Source: Atopsyche davidsoni (lineage: Eukaryota > Arthropoda > Insecta > Trichoptera > Hydrobiosidae). From it: a stretch of DNA of 64,000 bases. The DNA is taken from assembly GCA_022113835.1 (NCBI GenBank), contig JAILWY010000009.1, forward strand, positions 13,430,001 to 13,494,000, given 5' to 3'. The translations under genes and the position numbers were made by a program. The notes under the pieces were generated by a model. The model had not been told where the DNA came from. It made no database searches and saw only the letters and a program-made list of their open reading frames with translations. The stretch's first letter is position 1. Every line of letters starts with the position of its first letter. This document shows, one piece after another, positions 1 to 13,000 of the stretch.

Positions 1-3000
1 AATTTTTTTTCTTCCAAAGAATACAGATTTTAATATTTTATAAACTCATCATGAATAAAAATAATAAATAAGAAAAGTGAAAAATAAAACTTGCGTTATT
101 TTATTGCTTTTTTTTTGTTGTAAAATTTCAAGTCGATTTTCTTTAAAAGGAACTATTTTCACAATTTCAGTAAAGCGGCATTAGGCCGCCACTTTTTCTG
201 GTTCTCAAAATAAATCCGCAAAAAGCGGAAATACTAATCACAAAGGATTTTTTGACGCGAAGAGCGTCATTTTCTTGAATAATTTACGTTTAAAGGACTC
301 TCCGGTCCGAATGGCCCCGATCGGGCTCGTTGTCGGCACTGCCCCGGATTCAAATTGATTCACAGTTTCGCGGAAAGCAATTTCACAAACAGTTGCCAAC
401 AAAGCGAAATTGTCCTTTTGAGTATCTCCGTTTGCTTTGTACTTAGATATACACAAAGAGAAGACCGGTGGCAAACATTCCGGGTTGCTAAATGCTCTCT
501 CAGTACAGCCGCAACCGCCCGGAGCGGCGAGATACCTAACAATTTTTAATCTAAACGTGACGTTATACTCTCAGGTTGTGTATGTATCAAAAAATTTCCT
601 ATAATCTTTATTATCGTGTAAATAAAAGAAATAGGCGTTTGATATACTACTCAATATACTCCCTTGTTAAATTCAATAAAGCTTGCACATATGAGTGCAA
701 TTGAATTTAATGGTTTTGGTTTGCAATCAGGGATTCTTTGTTTTGAAGAAGAGGGTCGGTTTTAGTATATCCTTAAACCTTCCAACCTGTCATCCCTGCG
801 CTAATTGGCTATTTTTGTAGTGTGCGTCTTAGCCTATTGATTTAAGGACAGATAAAAGCCGCCATTTGCTATTAACATAAACAAGGGGGCTTAGTGAAGA
901 TTGATGAGTCAATTAAAAGTACTTTTGTAGCTTTAATACAATAACTTATATAATATTGCTTAAATACTTGTTTTCTTATTATCATTATTTATTTTTCTAT
1001 ATGCGTTATAAACATGTTTTAGTTAATATTAATATTTCCACTATTAAGAACTAGTTACAAAACTAAAAGTTTTTAATGATTATTACTTTCATTTTATTTT
1101 ATTTATAATATCAGCAACTTTCAGTGAATCAATGTCCATATTTTCATTATAAAAAAGTGGTTTTAAGTATTGATATATAAATGTTGATTAAAAAAAAATT
1201 ATATTATACATCAGTTGTTTTGAGTTTGATGTCGCTGTATGTGTTGAATATTTTTATTACAAGTCAATTTTATTTATTTTGTTCACCGGACGCTTTGTCT
1301 TTAGAATTTCATTATTTTCGGCCAAAAGCAGGTTGTCATGCTAAATGAGTCGCTTTCCTTCAGATAGTGTCATGCCAAATGACTCGTTTCTCCCAAACGT
1401 AAGGTTTGTGTCAATAATTAGCGGCCTTTGATAGGCCATCGCCGATCATTAAGACAGAGAGCACTCTCCTGCAGCGAGACTCAAATTAAATGTTATTTGT
1501 TCCGTCCTCCCCGCCCCTTGCGGAATGGGTTTTGTTTTTCAATTAAAATGATTATTCATCTCTCTTTATTAAGGGTTTATTCCGCCTAAACCGTAAATTT
1601 AGAGATAACCGCAAATAATATTTAGGGTTTATATTATTTTGGATTACACTTTGGGCTCTGATGGGGAAGACATTAAACCCTCTGTATATCACGGCGTCTA
1701 AAGGTAAACATTTATAATTTCAAGCGATAAATCAGGTCACTACAGTCTTTTTTATGTTTTCTACATTAAATCTAAAGAAATGCTTTTATAAAACATTTGC
1801 AGGTTTGCATTGCAAACAATACCAAAGTTATATTAGGATGCCGGATTTAAAAAAAGAAACCACATGTTATTGAAAATACTTTCGTCGTATACATGTTTAC
1901 TTTAAAATTTATATGTCTCACTTGATGATAACTACAGATTCTAGCTAAGATTTGTAAAGCCAGTGAAATTTCACAAATTTTTTTCTCAGTGATAAAACCA
2001 AATGATTTTTTAATCAAAATAAAACAATGAGTATTACAATGTATAATAAAGTTTAGATGGCGAGTAATTCATTTCTAGTGTCAAAGTTTATATAATTACG
2101 AATGATAATACCGTAGCAGTGAGGTATATTCAACGCACCACACTTGTATTATTCTAATACAAACTTTCCTACATATGGCGAGATATTAATACTAAAAGCC
2201 GCACATAAGTAAGATATATCAGAATAACCAACACGGATATCTCTCCCGTCAGATGCTGCAACATGTTGCAATTTGTATCCTTCCTCACTGTACGTGTTAT
2301 GTGTATGTATAATGTATATATTAGCTGGAGAGATTCCTTCCTTGCAGCGTTGGATTTATTATCCCCTGGAGACGGCTTTACGCGGACAGCGATTGAAAAT
2401 ATTTCAAAAGCAAAATCAACGACTCCAACATATTGCTTCTCGAGATTGATGCTCCATTGTATCGAATGTATTTATTGTGACCATTTTTCATTTATCTGCA
2501 TTCGATTTAAAAGTGTTTATACTATTTATTTTCACTTCTTGTTTTCCAGAATATATAAATTAAAAAACCACAAAATTGAACTGGGTCATATTTTTTTCCC
2601 TTTATATGTATTGACATAAATTATGTATACAGTTTGGGAACACTTCAGTGTTTTACTCCACTCGGTTATTTGTTTACCGACGTACGTTTCCAAACATCAG
2701 CTGCAGCGATCATTCGGACGACCTTTGAATGATCTAATTAAATCGCGCAATAAAAGCTCGCCTCGGACACGGCTCAGCCTTATCACTGTTCTGAAAGCTT
2801 CAATAAAAGCGCCTCGCCTTTCTCAAGTCGGAGCTTTCGTGGTAGCAGGAAGCCAGGGGCAGCTAACAATACAATACTTTATTATTTTATATAAAGGATC
2901 TTATAACTTTCTTTGCTCTTCTTTCTTTTTGCTTACAGCCTTTCCTCTTTTTATAACTTACAGTTTTATTGTGTTGTTTCAAAGTATATCTTGACATTTT

Positions 3001-3780
3001 ATACACGTTAGTTTAACATTACTTTTATCAAAATAAAATTAAAGCGATACGTCTTTGTCAAAGGATATTTTTTCAATTAATGTTGTTAAAATAATATATC
3101 ATTTTTGTACACATGTCATAACAACAACAATAGTCATATTAGTGGAATTTAAATGTATGTTTCTCAGCTTTTGACATTTGATATTCTTGCCATGGTCCAA
3201 GTGCATATGTGTTTATTTATTTATTTATTGATTTCACGCAAATTCATTATCAGTTTCATTTCAGGTTTCTAACATAGTATTTTTAAACTAATTTATATTT
3301 ACGTGCTTACCGTGCCGTAAATTCTTCTGGCGTTCGTTCTTTTTGGGAAAATTGCGGCTACTTTCCAGCAGAAGTAAATTTTAATATTTTCATAATATCT
3401 AGATTACACGTATTACGTGTATTAATTAAATTTTAAATCAGCTGCAAGGTCTCGCTTCTCAGTCCGGCGACTTCTCGAGTTTCCTCGACTGCAAGTTCAG
3501 AACTCCCTCCCGGAGATTCCTTTCACCCTGCCGCCGCCTTCTTTATTTTCTGTTCTGCCTTTATCAGGGCCGGCGCAGGATGCTTCACCGAAGTGTACGA
3601 AAACTGTAAATTTGAATATATATTTTTATACATTAATAAATTATTTTTTTCACACAAAATTGATTAAATAAAATCAATATGTCAATCCACGAAAATTAAA
3701 TATACAATCGACGATTGTAATAATATAAGTTCATAATCATGTAGATAATAATTATTTTTTAAATTATCATTTATTTATGG
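1..3780. other. AT-rich non-coding stretch with GC-richer islands
   Basis: No gene seen. The sequence is AT-rich with A/T homopolymers. GC-richer patches occur near 280-550, 1490-1530, 2680-2880 and 3450-3600. The 2.7-2.8 kb patch carries two near-copies of a CAATAAAAGC/CGCCTCG motif (2748-2765 and 2801-2818). Two adjacent plus-strand open frames of about 120 codons (2263-2994) have no recognisable domain and look like chance. Confidence 0.7.
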
Positions 3781-4456
3781 TGTACCAATATTAACGCAAG
3801 ATTTGAATTTGTCGTCATTTTTGCAGTAAAGTTTTGGGAACTCTTAAAAAAAACAATTTGACAGCTGACAGTTTAGGGTTAGTAAAAATGGATCGTTATA
3901 TGATAGAACAACGTGTCTTCATTATTTAACAATATTTCAAAAATAATGAAAGCTTAGCAGCCGCAGTTCGAAAATTTCATACAAAATATGGTCGGAATAG
4001 TTTTTTAACTTCGTCTCTCTTCGCTGTGCATGGTCATTAGGCTTCAGTTCTTTAAATCTTTAATTGGTTTTCGCTGTAGAGAGCTTCTTGAAATTTGCAA
4101 TTCTTGTCCACGGCGCCGAATTGAGGTTCCTGGATTGTCACCGACACTCTTACACACTGCTTCGATATTGACATTTGAACGGCTTGTTTTTGGACGACCA
4201 GTGTGTTTAGCGTCTCCAACGAATCCAGTTAAAATACTATTCCGACCATATTTTGTATGAAATTTTCAAACTGCGGCTGCCAAGCTTTCATTATTTTTGA
4301 AATATTGTTCAATAATGAAGACACGTTCTTTTATCGTGCAACGATCCATTTTTACTAACCCTAAACTGTCAGCTGTCAAATTGTTTTTTTTAAGTATTCC
4401 CAAAACTTTACTGCAAAAATGGCGAGAAATTCAAATCTTGCGTTAATTTTGGGACA
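3781..4456 (-). mobile_element. Fold-back (long inverted repeat) element derived from a mariner/IS630-like transposon
   Basis: The first 230 bp (3781-4010) are a close inverted copy of the last 230 bp (4227-4456), around a 216-bp spacer. Both ends read inward as TGT(A/C)CCAA(T/A)ATTAACGC. Each arm contains the same start of a transposase gene. The right arm plus spacer carry the original minus-strand gene; the left arm is an inverted duplicate of its first part. No clear TA target duplication is visible at the outer ends. This is what an internally deleted mariner-like element looks like after end duplication. A transcript across it could fold into a long hairpin. Confidence 0.85.
4011..4349 (-). 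pseudogene. Broken mariner/IS630-like transposase, N-terminal part
   Basis: Read on the minus strand from the ATG at 4349-4347, the product begins with the helix-turn-helix region typical of this insect transposase family: RVFIIEQYFKNNESLAA, then KFHTKYGRN. It continues with a GRPKTSRS linker and a second DNA-binding part, NPGTSIRRRGQELQISRSS. An in-frame stop replaces a residue near codon 30, the stretch normally joining the two DNA-binding parts is missing, and another stop follows DLKN. Beyond the residues matching PNDHAQRRE the sequence runs into the inverted copy of its own start. The DDE catalytic domain is absent. The family match is by eye from known mariner-like proteins with a DUF4817-type N-terminus. 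The gene cannot make an active transposase. The left arm (from ATG 3889) holds a second, inverted copy of the first 40 or so codons, with its own stop. Confidence 0.8.
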
Positions 4457-4457
4457 T

Positions 4458-4623
4458 GAAGATGATTTAAAGAAACTCTCAGAAAAATATCATCGTGATT
4501 TGTGTGGGATTTGGTTAGGGTTTGGAAGGGTTAGTACACCGGTCATGTAAACCAGGCGATGTGGGTTCAAATCCCACACAAATCACGATGATATTTTTCT
4601 GAGAGTTTCTTTAAATCATCTTC
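4458..4623. repeat. Perfect 56-bp-arm palindrome with tRNA-like loop
   Basis: Bases 4458-4513 are the exact reverse complement of 4568-4623, with a 54-base spacer. The palindrome starts one base after the mariner-like fold-back ends. The right arm includes the 3' strand of a tRNA T-arm and acceptor stem, so the left arm is an inverted copy of a tRNA 3' end plus about 40 bp of downstream sequence. It may be a SINE tail or tRNA pseudogene duplicated in inverted orientation, or a non-autonomous fold-back transposon that captured a tRNA fragment. Confidence 0.85.
4526..4585 (+). pseudogene. tRNA-Thr(TGT)-like pseudogene or SINE head
   Basis: From the D-loop onward the sequence follows a eukaryotic threonine tRNA. 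An anticodon stem at 4539-4543 pairs with 4551-4555 with one mismatch. The loop is CATGTAA with anticodon TGT at 4546-4548. The T-arm is perfect: GTGGG, loop TTCAAAT, CCCAC (4561-4577), with a strong B-box. The acceptor 3' strand ACAAATC (4578-4584) pairs with GATTTGT at 4497-4503. Position 33 is A rather than the near-universal U. The true 5' half (acceptor and D-stem) is replaced by the inverted left arm of the palindrome, making the span from 4497 about 89 nt, too long for a normal tRNA. It is unlikely to be a functional tRNA. Confidence 0.6.
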
Positions 4624-6940
4624 TATATATGAACTGATGTGCCTAATCATATTAGTAATAGTACATTAGTATAACATGTAGTAACAGTATAAAAATGTTT
4701 ATAAAATACCCACGAGCCGCCCACGTGCAAGGAACCCTGCACCGAAGCTGGTAGCGATTTCATTTTGAATTAAAAACTTGCCTCACTTCGTGATCATATT
4801 TCTGCACAGCGGCGCCTCGTGACGGGCGCAGGGGAAGAAGCCTCGCGATACCGCTTGCGAGACCCAAGCGTGCTCCCGACAGCTCAATCGTGACTCTTCC
4901 TACTTTTGTGTTAAACTTACAAATTTGTTTGGCTGTTCAATACTATCTGAGAGTTTTCCAAATCTATAGTTATGTTATATCAAATGCTGTAATAGATCGT
5001 GTACACCCCGCGAAAAGAAACATAATTTAGATCGATAACCGGCTAATGTTTAACATCTTACTTTAGTCAAACTCCAATTTACATATATTTCGTTATGATT
5101 AAAAATGCTATTTTGCATTATCAACAAATATATTTTTTACTACCATTAAAAACAAATTTGACTGGTGAATTGTTATTTATCAACTATCTTAACATATTTA
5201 TGAATTGCAATTATTAATATATCATAGTTCACTGCTCGTATTTAATTTTTTAATAGTCTATATTATGTGGTTTCTCTTTACTGAACGTACTCGCATACAT
5301 GATAATTATATTTTAAATACTTTACTTTATCGACAGCACTCGTAAATGTTTTAATTTGTTAGTCTGTTGTTTCATTTAATTACCAACCCTAAACTTTTCG
5401 TTCCATCCGATCCATTCATGAAATATTTACTTTCAGAGTTGTTGATTCTGCTTTGCATGTTTACACTACCCCATGTTACTGCGGCTTACGGGAAACTATG
5501 TTAAACACGATTGATCCGTTTGTTTGTCAAAGTATTTTGGCGGTATCCCCGTGCTTTTCGGAACTATATTATCGTCTTATATAAATAATCACCTGGTGTT
5601 TATATGATGGGTGATCGATTCACCTGCTATCACTCATACTTGGGTTAAGATCGGTCATTGACGTTTCAAAAACTAGTTTTCTTGATGTTTTCGATAAAAC
5701 ACCCGTAAAATACTGCTAACTGTAGCAACCTACTTTTGCTGTTGAGTACATTAGAAATAATGCGTGTATTTAGTGACATTTATTTGTTAGCTTTTAAAAA
5801 ATATTTTTTCAAGGTTTCATGACTTTTGTAGTCATGTTTACTGCTTTAACTAGTCTTTACTATTGTATTTCCTCGTTTGGACTATGGTAACTTAATATTC
5901 ACCGTATTAACCTTTGAAAGTAAACATAGAATTATCCAGTTTTTTTGTAAGTTTCAGTGCTTTGTACGCGTGAACCTTTTCTTATAAATCCTGCGGTCGT
6001 ATCATTGCAACAGCCTGGAGCGATCCCCCTGCGCAGTGATATCGACAATGGATTTTATTTTAATCCATTACAAAGTCTAGTTTTATTCAAAACATTACAA
6101 AGTCGTTGTTATTTAAAATTGAAATTTTTTTACACTGTAGAAAACCTCGCCTTTTCAAAAAAACAAATATATTTTTTTAAATTTAGCTGTGTATAAAATC
6201 TATTAAGTGATCTTATTTATATCGTTGCAAACCACCGAAGGGTTACAAGGAAATACATAAATAAAAAAGTTTCTGAGTGTTTTGAATAGATATATATGTA
6301 TAAATAATCGTAAATTTCGTGAATAATTGATATTTTATTCGTAGATTTCCACGATAATGTCATAAAAATACAAACTTAAGTCTCGCAGAGTTTCAAACTT
6401 TGTGAAAGAGGAAGGGAGGTTAGGATAGGATGGCTTTGGCGTCGTCAGGGGTTGGCTTTATGAACTGGATAATTTTAATAGTATCGTTATTATACGAATT
6501 TCACCCGAAAATAAAAATTCTCTGGGATTTTTTTAATAAATTTATAATCACGCTGGATCGCAAAATTTAAACGTCAGAAAGAAACCAGTTTAATTTTATT
6601 TTTTCAAAATCTGTCAAGCAATTTGAAATTATTTCATTAATGGTGTTTAACATGAAAACATAGTGACAGCCAACGTGGACTATCTCATAATTTTTTTTTT
6701 TAAGCTTTAAAGTGATTCTCTATCATTATCTGGTTGAAAACATGTAATTGAATTGTATAAACCAAACATTTACAGAGACTTATGAAATTTGAAGAATAAA
6801 ATGTAGTATTTTTTGCTATTTGATTCGATTTACATTTATATAAAAATTTTAAATCAATGTGATACTTTGAATTCTTGTATTTTTTTGGTGCCCGTTTAAT
6901 TTGTTAGGTTGTGACTATTCTTCATAAAAATATCAAATAG
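4624..6940. other. Non-coding, AT-rich
   Basis: No gene or transposon recognised. A GC-rich island lies at about 4710-4900. The rest is AT-rich without long open frames of interest. Confidence 0.65.
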
Positions 6941-6941
6941 T

Positions 6942-7040
6942 TAATAATGGAAAAATCTAACTAATAAAAAACGTATTTCTGAATAACTTGTTGATTAAAT
7001 TTTTTTTATTAGTTGGTTTAACCCTTCCATTATGAATAAT
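6942..7040. repeat. Imperfect inverted repeat, about 35-bp arms
   Basis: Left arm 6942-6973 and right arm 6999-7040 share ATAATGGAA and AACTAATAAAAAA blocks in inverted orientation, with a gap between the blocks. It looks like a decayed small fold-back element; no target duplication was identified. Confidence 0.4.
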
Positions 7041-7044
7041 AAGT

Positions 7045-10000
7045 ATATATATCTACTTATTCTGATTTATATAATACCATTTTGTGTTCTTATATTTGAC
7101 TACTTAGAAACTTAGGGATAAATTAATTAGGAACTATAAAACTAAATCTTTTCCTTTTTATCACTGGTTTTATGTTTTCAACATTGATACGATAGAAACC
7201 TGCAAAGTTCTTGTATACCTACTAAGTCTATCGAGGGAATACCTACCCCCAGGGGCCTGAAACCTCTCCCCTAATTGCTTTGTATCACGACTCACCCTTG
7301 GTATTGGATTCGTCATAACTCTGGAATTTTCTATGAAAATGTCACGCTATGTTTGCACCCGACAAAATAATATTTGGAGACATTCAGTACTTCTGGATTT
7401 ATTTCATAAGGCTATTAAAATCAAGTTGATTTAGATTTTATGTAAGCATTTTGTTGCTTTTTTATATATTTAGGGTAGAATTTGGAAGTTTATAAAAAGC
7501 TGAGTTATATCGTATAACTTATAAAATGAAAAAAAAGCACTTGAAAACTTACCGCTAACTATCAAACTTTTATTATCATTAATATTACTAACTTTATCAT
7601 TCATCTGTCCCTATATTGAAAAGAACATATGGATTGCGTATGTTGATGCATTGATAAAAAACAACAATTTTATGTTGTTTTTAATAAGCGTAGCTATTTA
7701 TTTATTAAATATAAATAAAATCAAGGGAATAAAAATTTTGCTGATTTTTTATTTTTTCGTATAAATGCATTTTCTTTAAAAGGCCAAAGAACCATCACCA
7801 TCGCAGCGAAACATTAAGGCAATTTTTTTTACCATTTGATTTTATTTCTAGTTATAAAATGGCGTACTACCTTTTTTATTAATACATTAATTTAACTTTT
7901 ATAAAAATATCATGGTTACGTATTCTTTATTATTAACGACTATGTAAAATGGGCATTAAAACGCAAGCTTAAAAAGAGGTTAATTTTTATAAGCAAACGC
8001 CAAAAGTAGGTGTATTGTTTGCATGACGATGACATATATGACAACTAAATGCTTCATTTCCACATTGAAAAAAAAATTACCCCACATCAAAAGAGTTCAA
8101 ACACACCAAATAATATATTTACCATCTTCACTTACGCGCTCTGAAATTATTTACGCCGTGAAAATAATCAGATATAAATGACGATGAAAATATGGTAATA
8201 CGGATAAATTTTTGTTTACTCCACGTCGATTCTATTTCGATTTCTTTTGTCTGAAAAACACACAGTGAATACTTTCAGTGCTGCCGACGGAACTCTTTTT
8301 ATTTTCCCGTGGAAAGCATTTACATCGCCATTACAGCAGCTGCCATGGCGGATGAAGCGGCGTTAGGGAACGCCGGCCCTGATTTGGAGCGAGTCATTTA
8401 TTTTCATTTCTGACCTGTCTTTTTCTGGAGCACTCCTTCCTTATAGAAAAAAGTCGATTTTCTACTACTGTATTTATTTGTGGTATCAGCGCTTCAGAAA
8501 GACTATAAATTCACTATCATTTCACCCGTCCATTCCCTAGCGAGGTATAAAATACACCCTTGTTTTTACGCGAATTTCACTTTATATGTATATCGATATA
8601 AATATTTTCTATTATTTTACTAGTGTTATCAACCAGATGTCTTTTTGAAAAGTATTTCTTGAAAATACAATAGCTGCGTAGGTACAAATTTACTTTGTTA
8701 TATAAAAAAATCTATTTTTTTTTTATTTATTTTATTTTAAGGGTTATTGGAGTCAATATATATTTTTTTGTTGTTGTTGATAAATTTTAGAATAACTAAA
8801 TAACCTGAAACCTATCGCATTTCTCAATTATCAGAGCTTGTTTATATAGATTAATAAATATATATTTGCATAGCTTTCATGCCGTCATTTTTTATGTTTA
8901 TGCTATTTTTACGATATTATATATATAGTACATTAAATAAATATTCGTCTTTTACCATGTTTAACAGCAAGTACTTTAAATTTACACGTTTACATTACTC
9001 CACATTTTAGAAGATTACTTTTCCAAAGGCAACTATAAACCTCGATATAGAGATATATAGTTGTACCCTATGATACAGTCTACCCTCAACGTTTTTCGCT
9101 TCATCCCTTCATTGACAATGCAGCTCACGTCTGGCCACACAGTGAAAACAAATCATCCCCGCCCGCACCCCCATACAGCTACATTGGCACCCCTAACCGA
9201 CCAGGTTCTCCAGCAATGCTTTATTCCATTTACGTTTCTGCGTTTATCAATATCTTTTTATAAATTATCTAATAATTTTGAGATAAAACGATATAAGTTA
9301 TAAAGTTTTGCATTTTAATTGTTAAAAAAGATATTGAGAGTTACTTGTAGTATAATTTTAATATCGTATTTAACATAATTGAATTATTTCATTGTGTTGA
9401 TATTTATAGAATATTTTACACCGTCGCCCCATTTAACAGTCTTTTTGAAAACGTTGATTGATAAAATCATACATTTCTTTCTTCCCTAAATACAAGTGTC
9501 GCGTTGAAGGTGCCTAATGTCGCCATTACAATTGCCTCGAATCAGATAAATTTTTATTACCCTTTCATCCCGCTCGATTGTGTAGCAACCGAATGTTACG
9601 ATCGACAGACTATTTCCTGAGGTTGGAGAATCTTCTAGCAATACTTGGCAACCGTGGCGTGCGACACGAATCAAAAGTAAATGTGTTGAAAGTTATTCAT
9701 TCCTACGTTGACTCAAGTTGAATAGGTTTGCACGCTCGTGCAACAAGCAAGCATTGATACCAGTTGAAATGCAAGCCTCTTTGACAAGTGTCACGTGTAT
9801 AAAATAAAGACAAAAATATTTTATATAATGTAATGCGATTAGAGTGAGCGCAAAAAGCAACTAATGCTTATGCTAAGTTATTGAATTTGTTAATACATTT
9901 ACCAAACTGCCGCATTTTCTGTTAAGTGGTAACACTAAATGAATTCATATATGTACGTGCGTATCACGTAGGTGGTTAAATATGTATTCCCATTCACTGC

Positions 10001-13000
10001 GCCATGAATAATTGATGGCAATTCTATTCAATCATCCGCGAGCATGTTCCGCCCAGCGTCTCCCTCGAACAACGACACAAATTGTCTATATAAAGCACGC
10101 ATGTCGTGGAACTGGCGTTTTACGATCTTTTTTGTTAGGGCTGACTTTACGAACTGTTTATGAAGTGTCTTAGAAATATGTACACTCACCCTGAAATGTT
10201 GCGCATTTTCATGTCGTGTATTCCTATATTTATTAGAGACTTGCGATGCAAACAAGCAAAAGATATTTATTGTTTATTGGCTAAATATTTTTTTTTTGTA
10301 ATAAAACTAGTTATTTGCGAAAACAATGCCTCGACAAGGATGCGTTCACTTATATCCTTACAGACATAAATACACTTAATAACATATTTGCTTATCGGTT
10401 CCAGTGATTTCCTCGCAAGAAAAGCTACAGAGGATACATTCTTATTAATCTAACTATCACAGTGCCCCAGGAAAAAATCTGCTGAAAGAAAAAGAGTGAT
10501 TTTAAGAGTCTGGACAAATAGAAAATATCAATGCCACCATGAGAACATTTTTATAAATACATGTTTCAGACCTGAAAGTCAAATTCAAGACAATATTGAG
10601 GAGGGAGTTGAATAAATTTGTATCTAAATCTATTTATTGATATCTATTTTAACGATATTTAAGTATTTCTTGACTCATAGTTGATTTGCTAGTATATTAT
10701 AAAGTATTTAATTATATTAGATTAGATTCTAGGAAAAATAATATCGATCGAGCAAAGCTTGCAAGTCTCACAAAAGACAACACGGCTTTCGCCTCAAGAA
10801 ACGAGATGATGTTGTTTTACGGATTTTTTCAACAATCCTCTCGTGTTTTTATTTTTCAGTAACAAAGATGGCGACTGTGCGACTGGCGCGGGCTTCTTTT
10901 GTTTTTAGGTCGTGTCGTTTGTATTTAAATCGAGTGTTGCCCTCGGAGAGACGGTAAAAAGCGTTCAGACCGAGAAGAGCGTGAACACTTCTATTTTTTC
11001 AAAGTACTTAACTTGGGTATAAATCTATAGGTCATAAGTAAAATTTTATCTTTTTAGACGTAATTCTTCTCCTCAATGCTGACAATAACTAATACATCAT
11101 TGAGATTGCGTCACTCGATTACTCGCAAAGTTGTAACCTCGGAAATTTTAGTGACAGTTTTAATGGATGTAACTTTCCCTTATAAATTGACATAATCTTC
11201 TCTCAGTCTTAACATTTCCTCGAAAATTATCCGATAAAAAATTATATTTTAAAGTGTTTTTACTAAAAGTTAAATTATGTTAACTTTTTATTATATCTGT
11301 TTCAAATTCACGATGAATATCCACACGTTGCAACTCACTTCAAATCTAAGCTGTAAATTAATTTTATTGAATAAATATATAAAACACGTTGATATTTTTA
11401 AATAAATAAACAAAAAACATGCTTTGTTTGGCGTAAATACATATATAGAACATACTCAAAATTAACTCGTATTCTAGAGCAAGCATTGGCTTCGCCGTTT
11501 CTTAAGACCGCAGGACACTGATTTATACAATTGAGTTTTATAAATATGTACTTGGTAATGTCGCTTTAGATCTCTGATCAGAAAGAGGAACGGAAACCAT
11601 CTTCAGGGGTTTTCTTTGAGATGCTTTCAGTACAGGAGCCGAAATGTCAGAATTCAACTTCGTCTAAAGTATCACCTTAGCTTACCGAGTCGTTTAGCTT
11701 TTCACCAGCCAATTATTTTAATACATATTGATAATATTTTAAAAAGTAAAGTATACTTAGAGCTGCGTCTAATAAATCAATTAGATTCGTAAATAAATGG
11801 TCAGGGTAGATGTTTTTTGTCTCTGCCGCGCGAGCGATAGGCCGAGCCGAGGTTTCCCGTTCTATTCCTGATTAATGGACCCGCAGTGTTTCTGCAAGTT
11901 CTTTTGAAAACTTTCCAAGGGTCGCGTGGTCGTTTACTTTTTTCGCTTCCCCCTCGCACACCGACTGCCGTATTTATACCGATATTATGTGCTAGAAGTT
12001 TTTCGTTAAATTTTTTTTTGCAGTAGAAAATTTATTTAAAGATTCGGAATCAAACATACATCGCTACTTGATCTAATAAGTAAAAAAACTGACTAGGTTG
12101 ATTGTATAAATTATATTATTTTAGTTAGTACAGAATATCATATCATGTTTTATATATCGCCGTGTACAATGTATCGTGCTATATATTCCCCAAGAACTGC
12201 AGTTTTGAGACAAAATAAAAATGGCAGAGGTAATTTTATTTCAATTGAGATTTGAATAAAAGCACTTCACTCGTCTCGCTTATAAATCCTACGACAACTG
12301 GCTGAGATGCAGTAACTTTTCTCATTTCTCTCACACTGTACATTGTTTATCGGCAGATCTTTAATGGTGTCAACTGTAGTCCGGACCAAATATTCTACGG
12401 CCAGATTCCAGCTGATATGTATCTAAAACTGGTACTTAGTATTTGTACGCTTCTCCTATTTTCGTCACCTAGGCCGCGTATTTGGCTCCAGTTTTCGGAA
12501 TAAATTTTTACCATGTTATGTGGAAATGGCTGTTTTGTATAAATATGACGAGTCTGATGACATGTGACACGTCTTCTTTATTTTTGTTTGCCACCACGAG
12601 GTCGCCAAACTCTGTCTGTCACGAGGTGAAATTGGATTCTATCATATTATTTTTTCAATTTATTTTATATGACTTGCTAGTGAGATTTTATAAGAGAAAC
12701 TCTTCATCTGGATCGCATGAAGATGAAATCATTTGATTCAAAAGACAGTAAAATAAAGCGACATGTCAAATATTCTTTTCGAATGAGTTTTGTAAAACGA
12801 AACATTTTAGGTGCGTTTAGTAGAATCCAGATGACATTATGTTTTATTGAGTGGAAAAACTTAATAAATGTATTTTAAAAAAACCAAAACAATTTATAGT
12901 CTCCCATAGAGTCAATAAAAAATAATTTACCAACCCGTGACATGTTCAGCGATGTATATATAGCATCAGTATGGGATAACAGAATCAACACAAGGATCAA

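Noticed and set aside
2263..2994. Two adjacent plus-strand frames of 118 and 123 codons
   Set aside because: No domain recognised, composition is like the surroundings, and there are no splice signals or supporting context.
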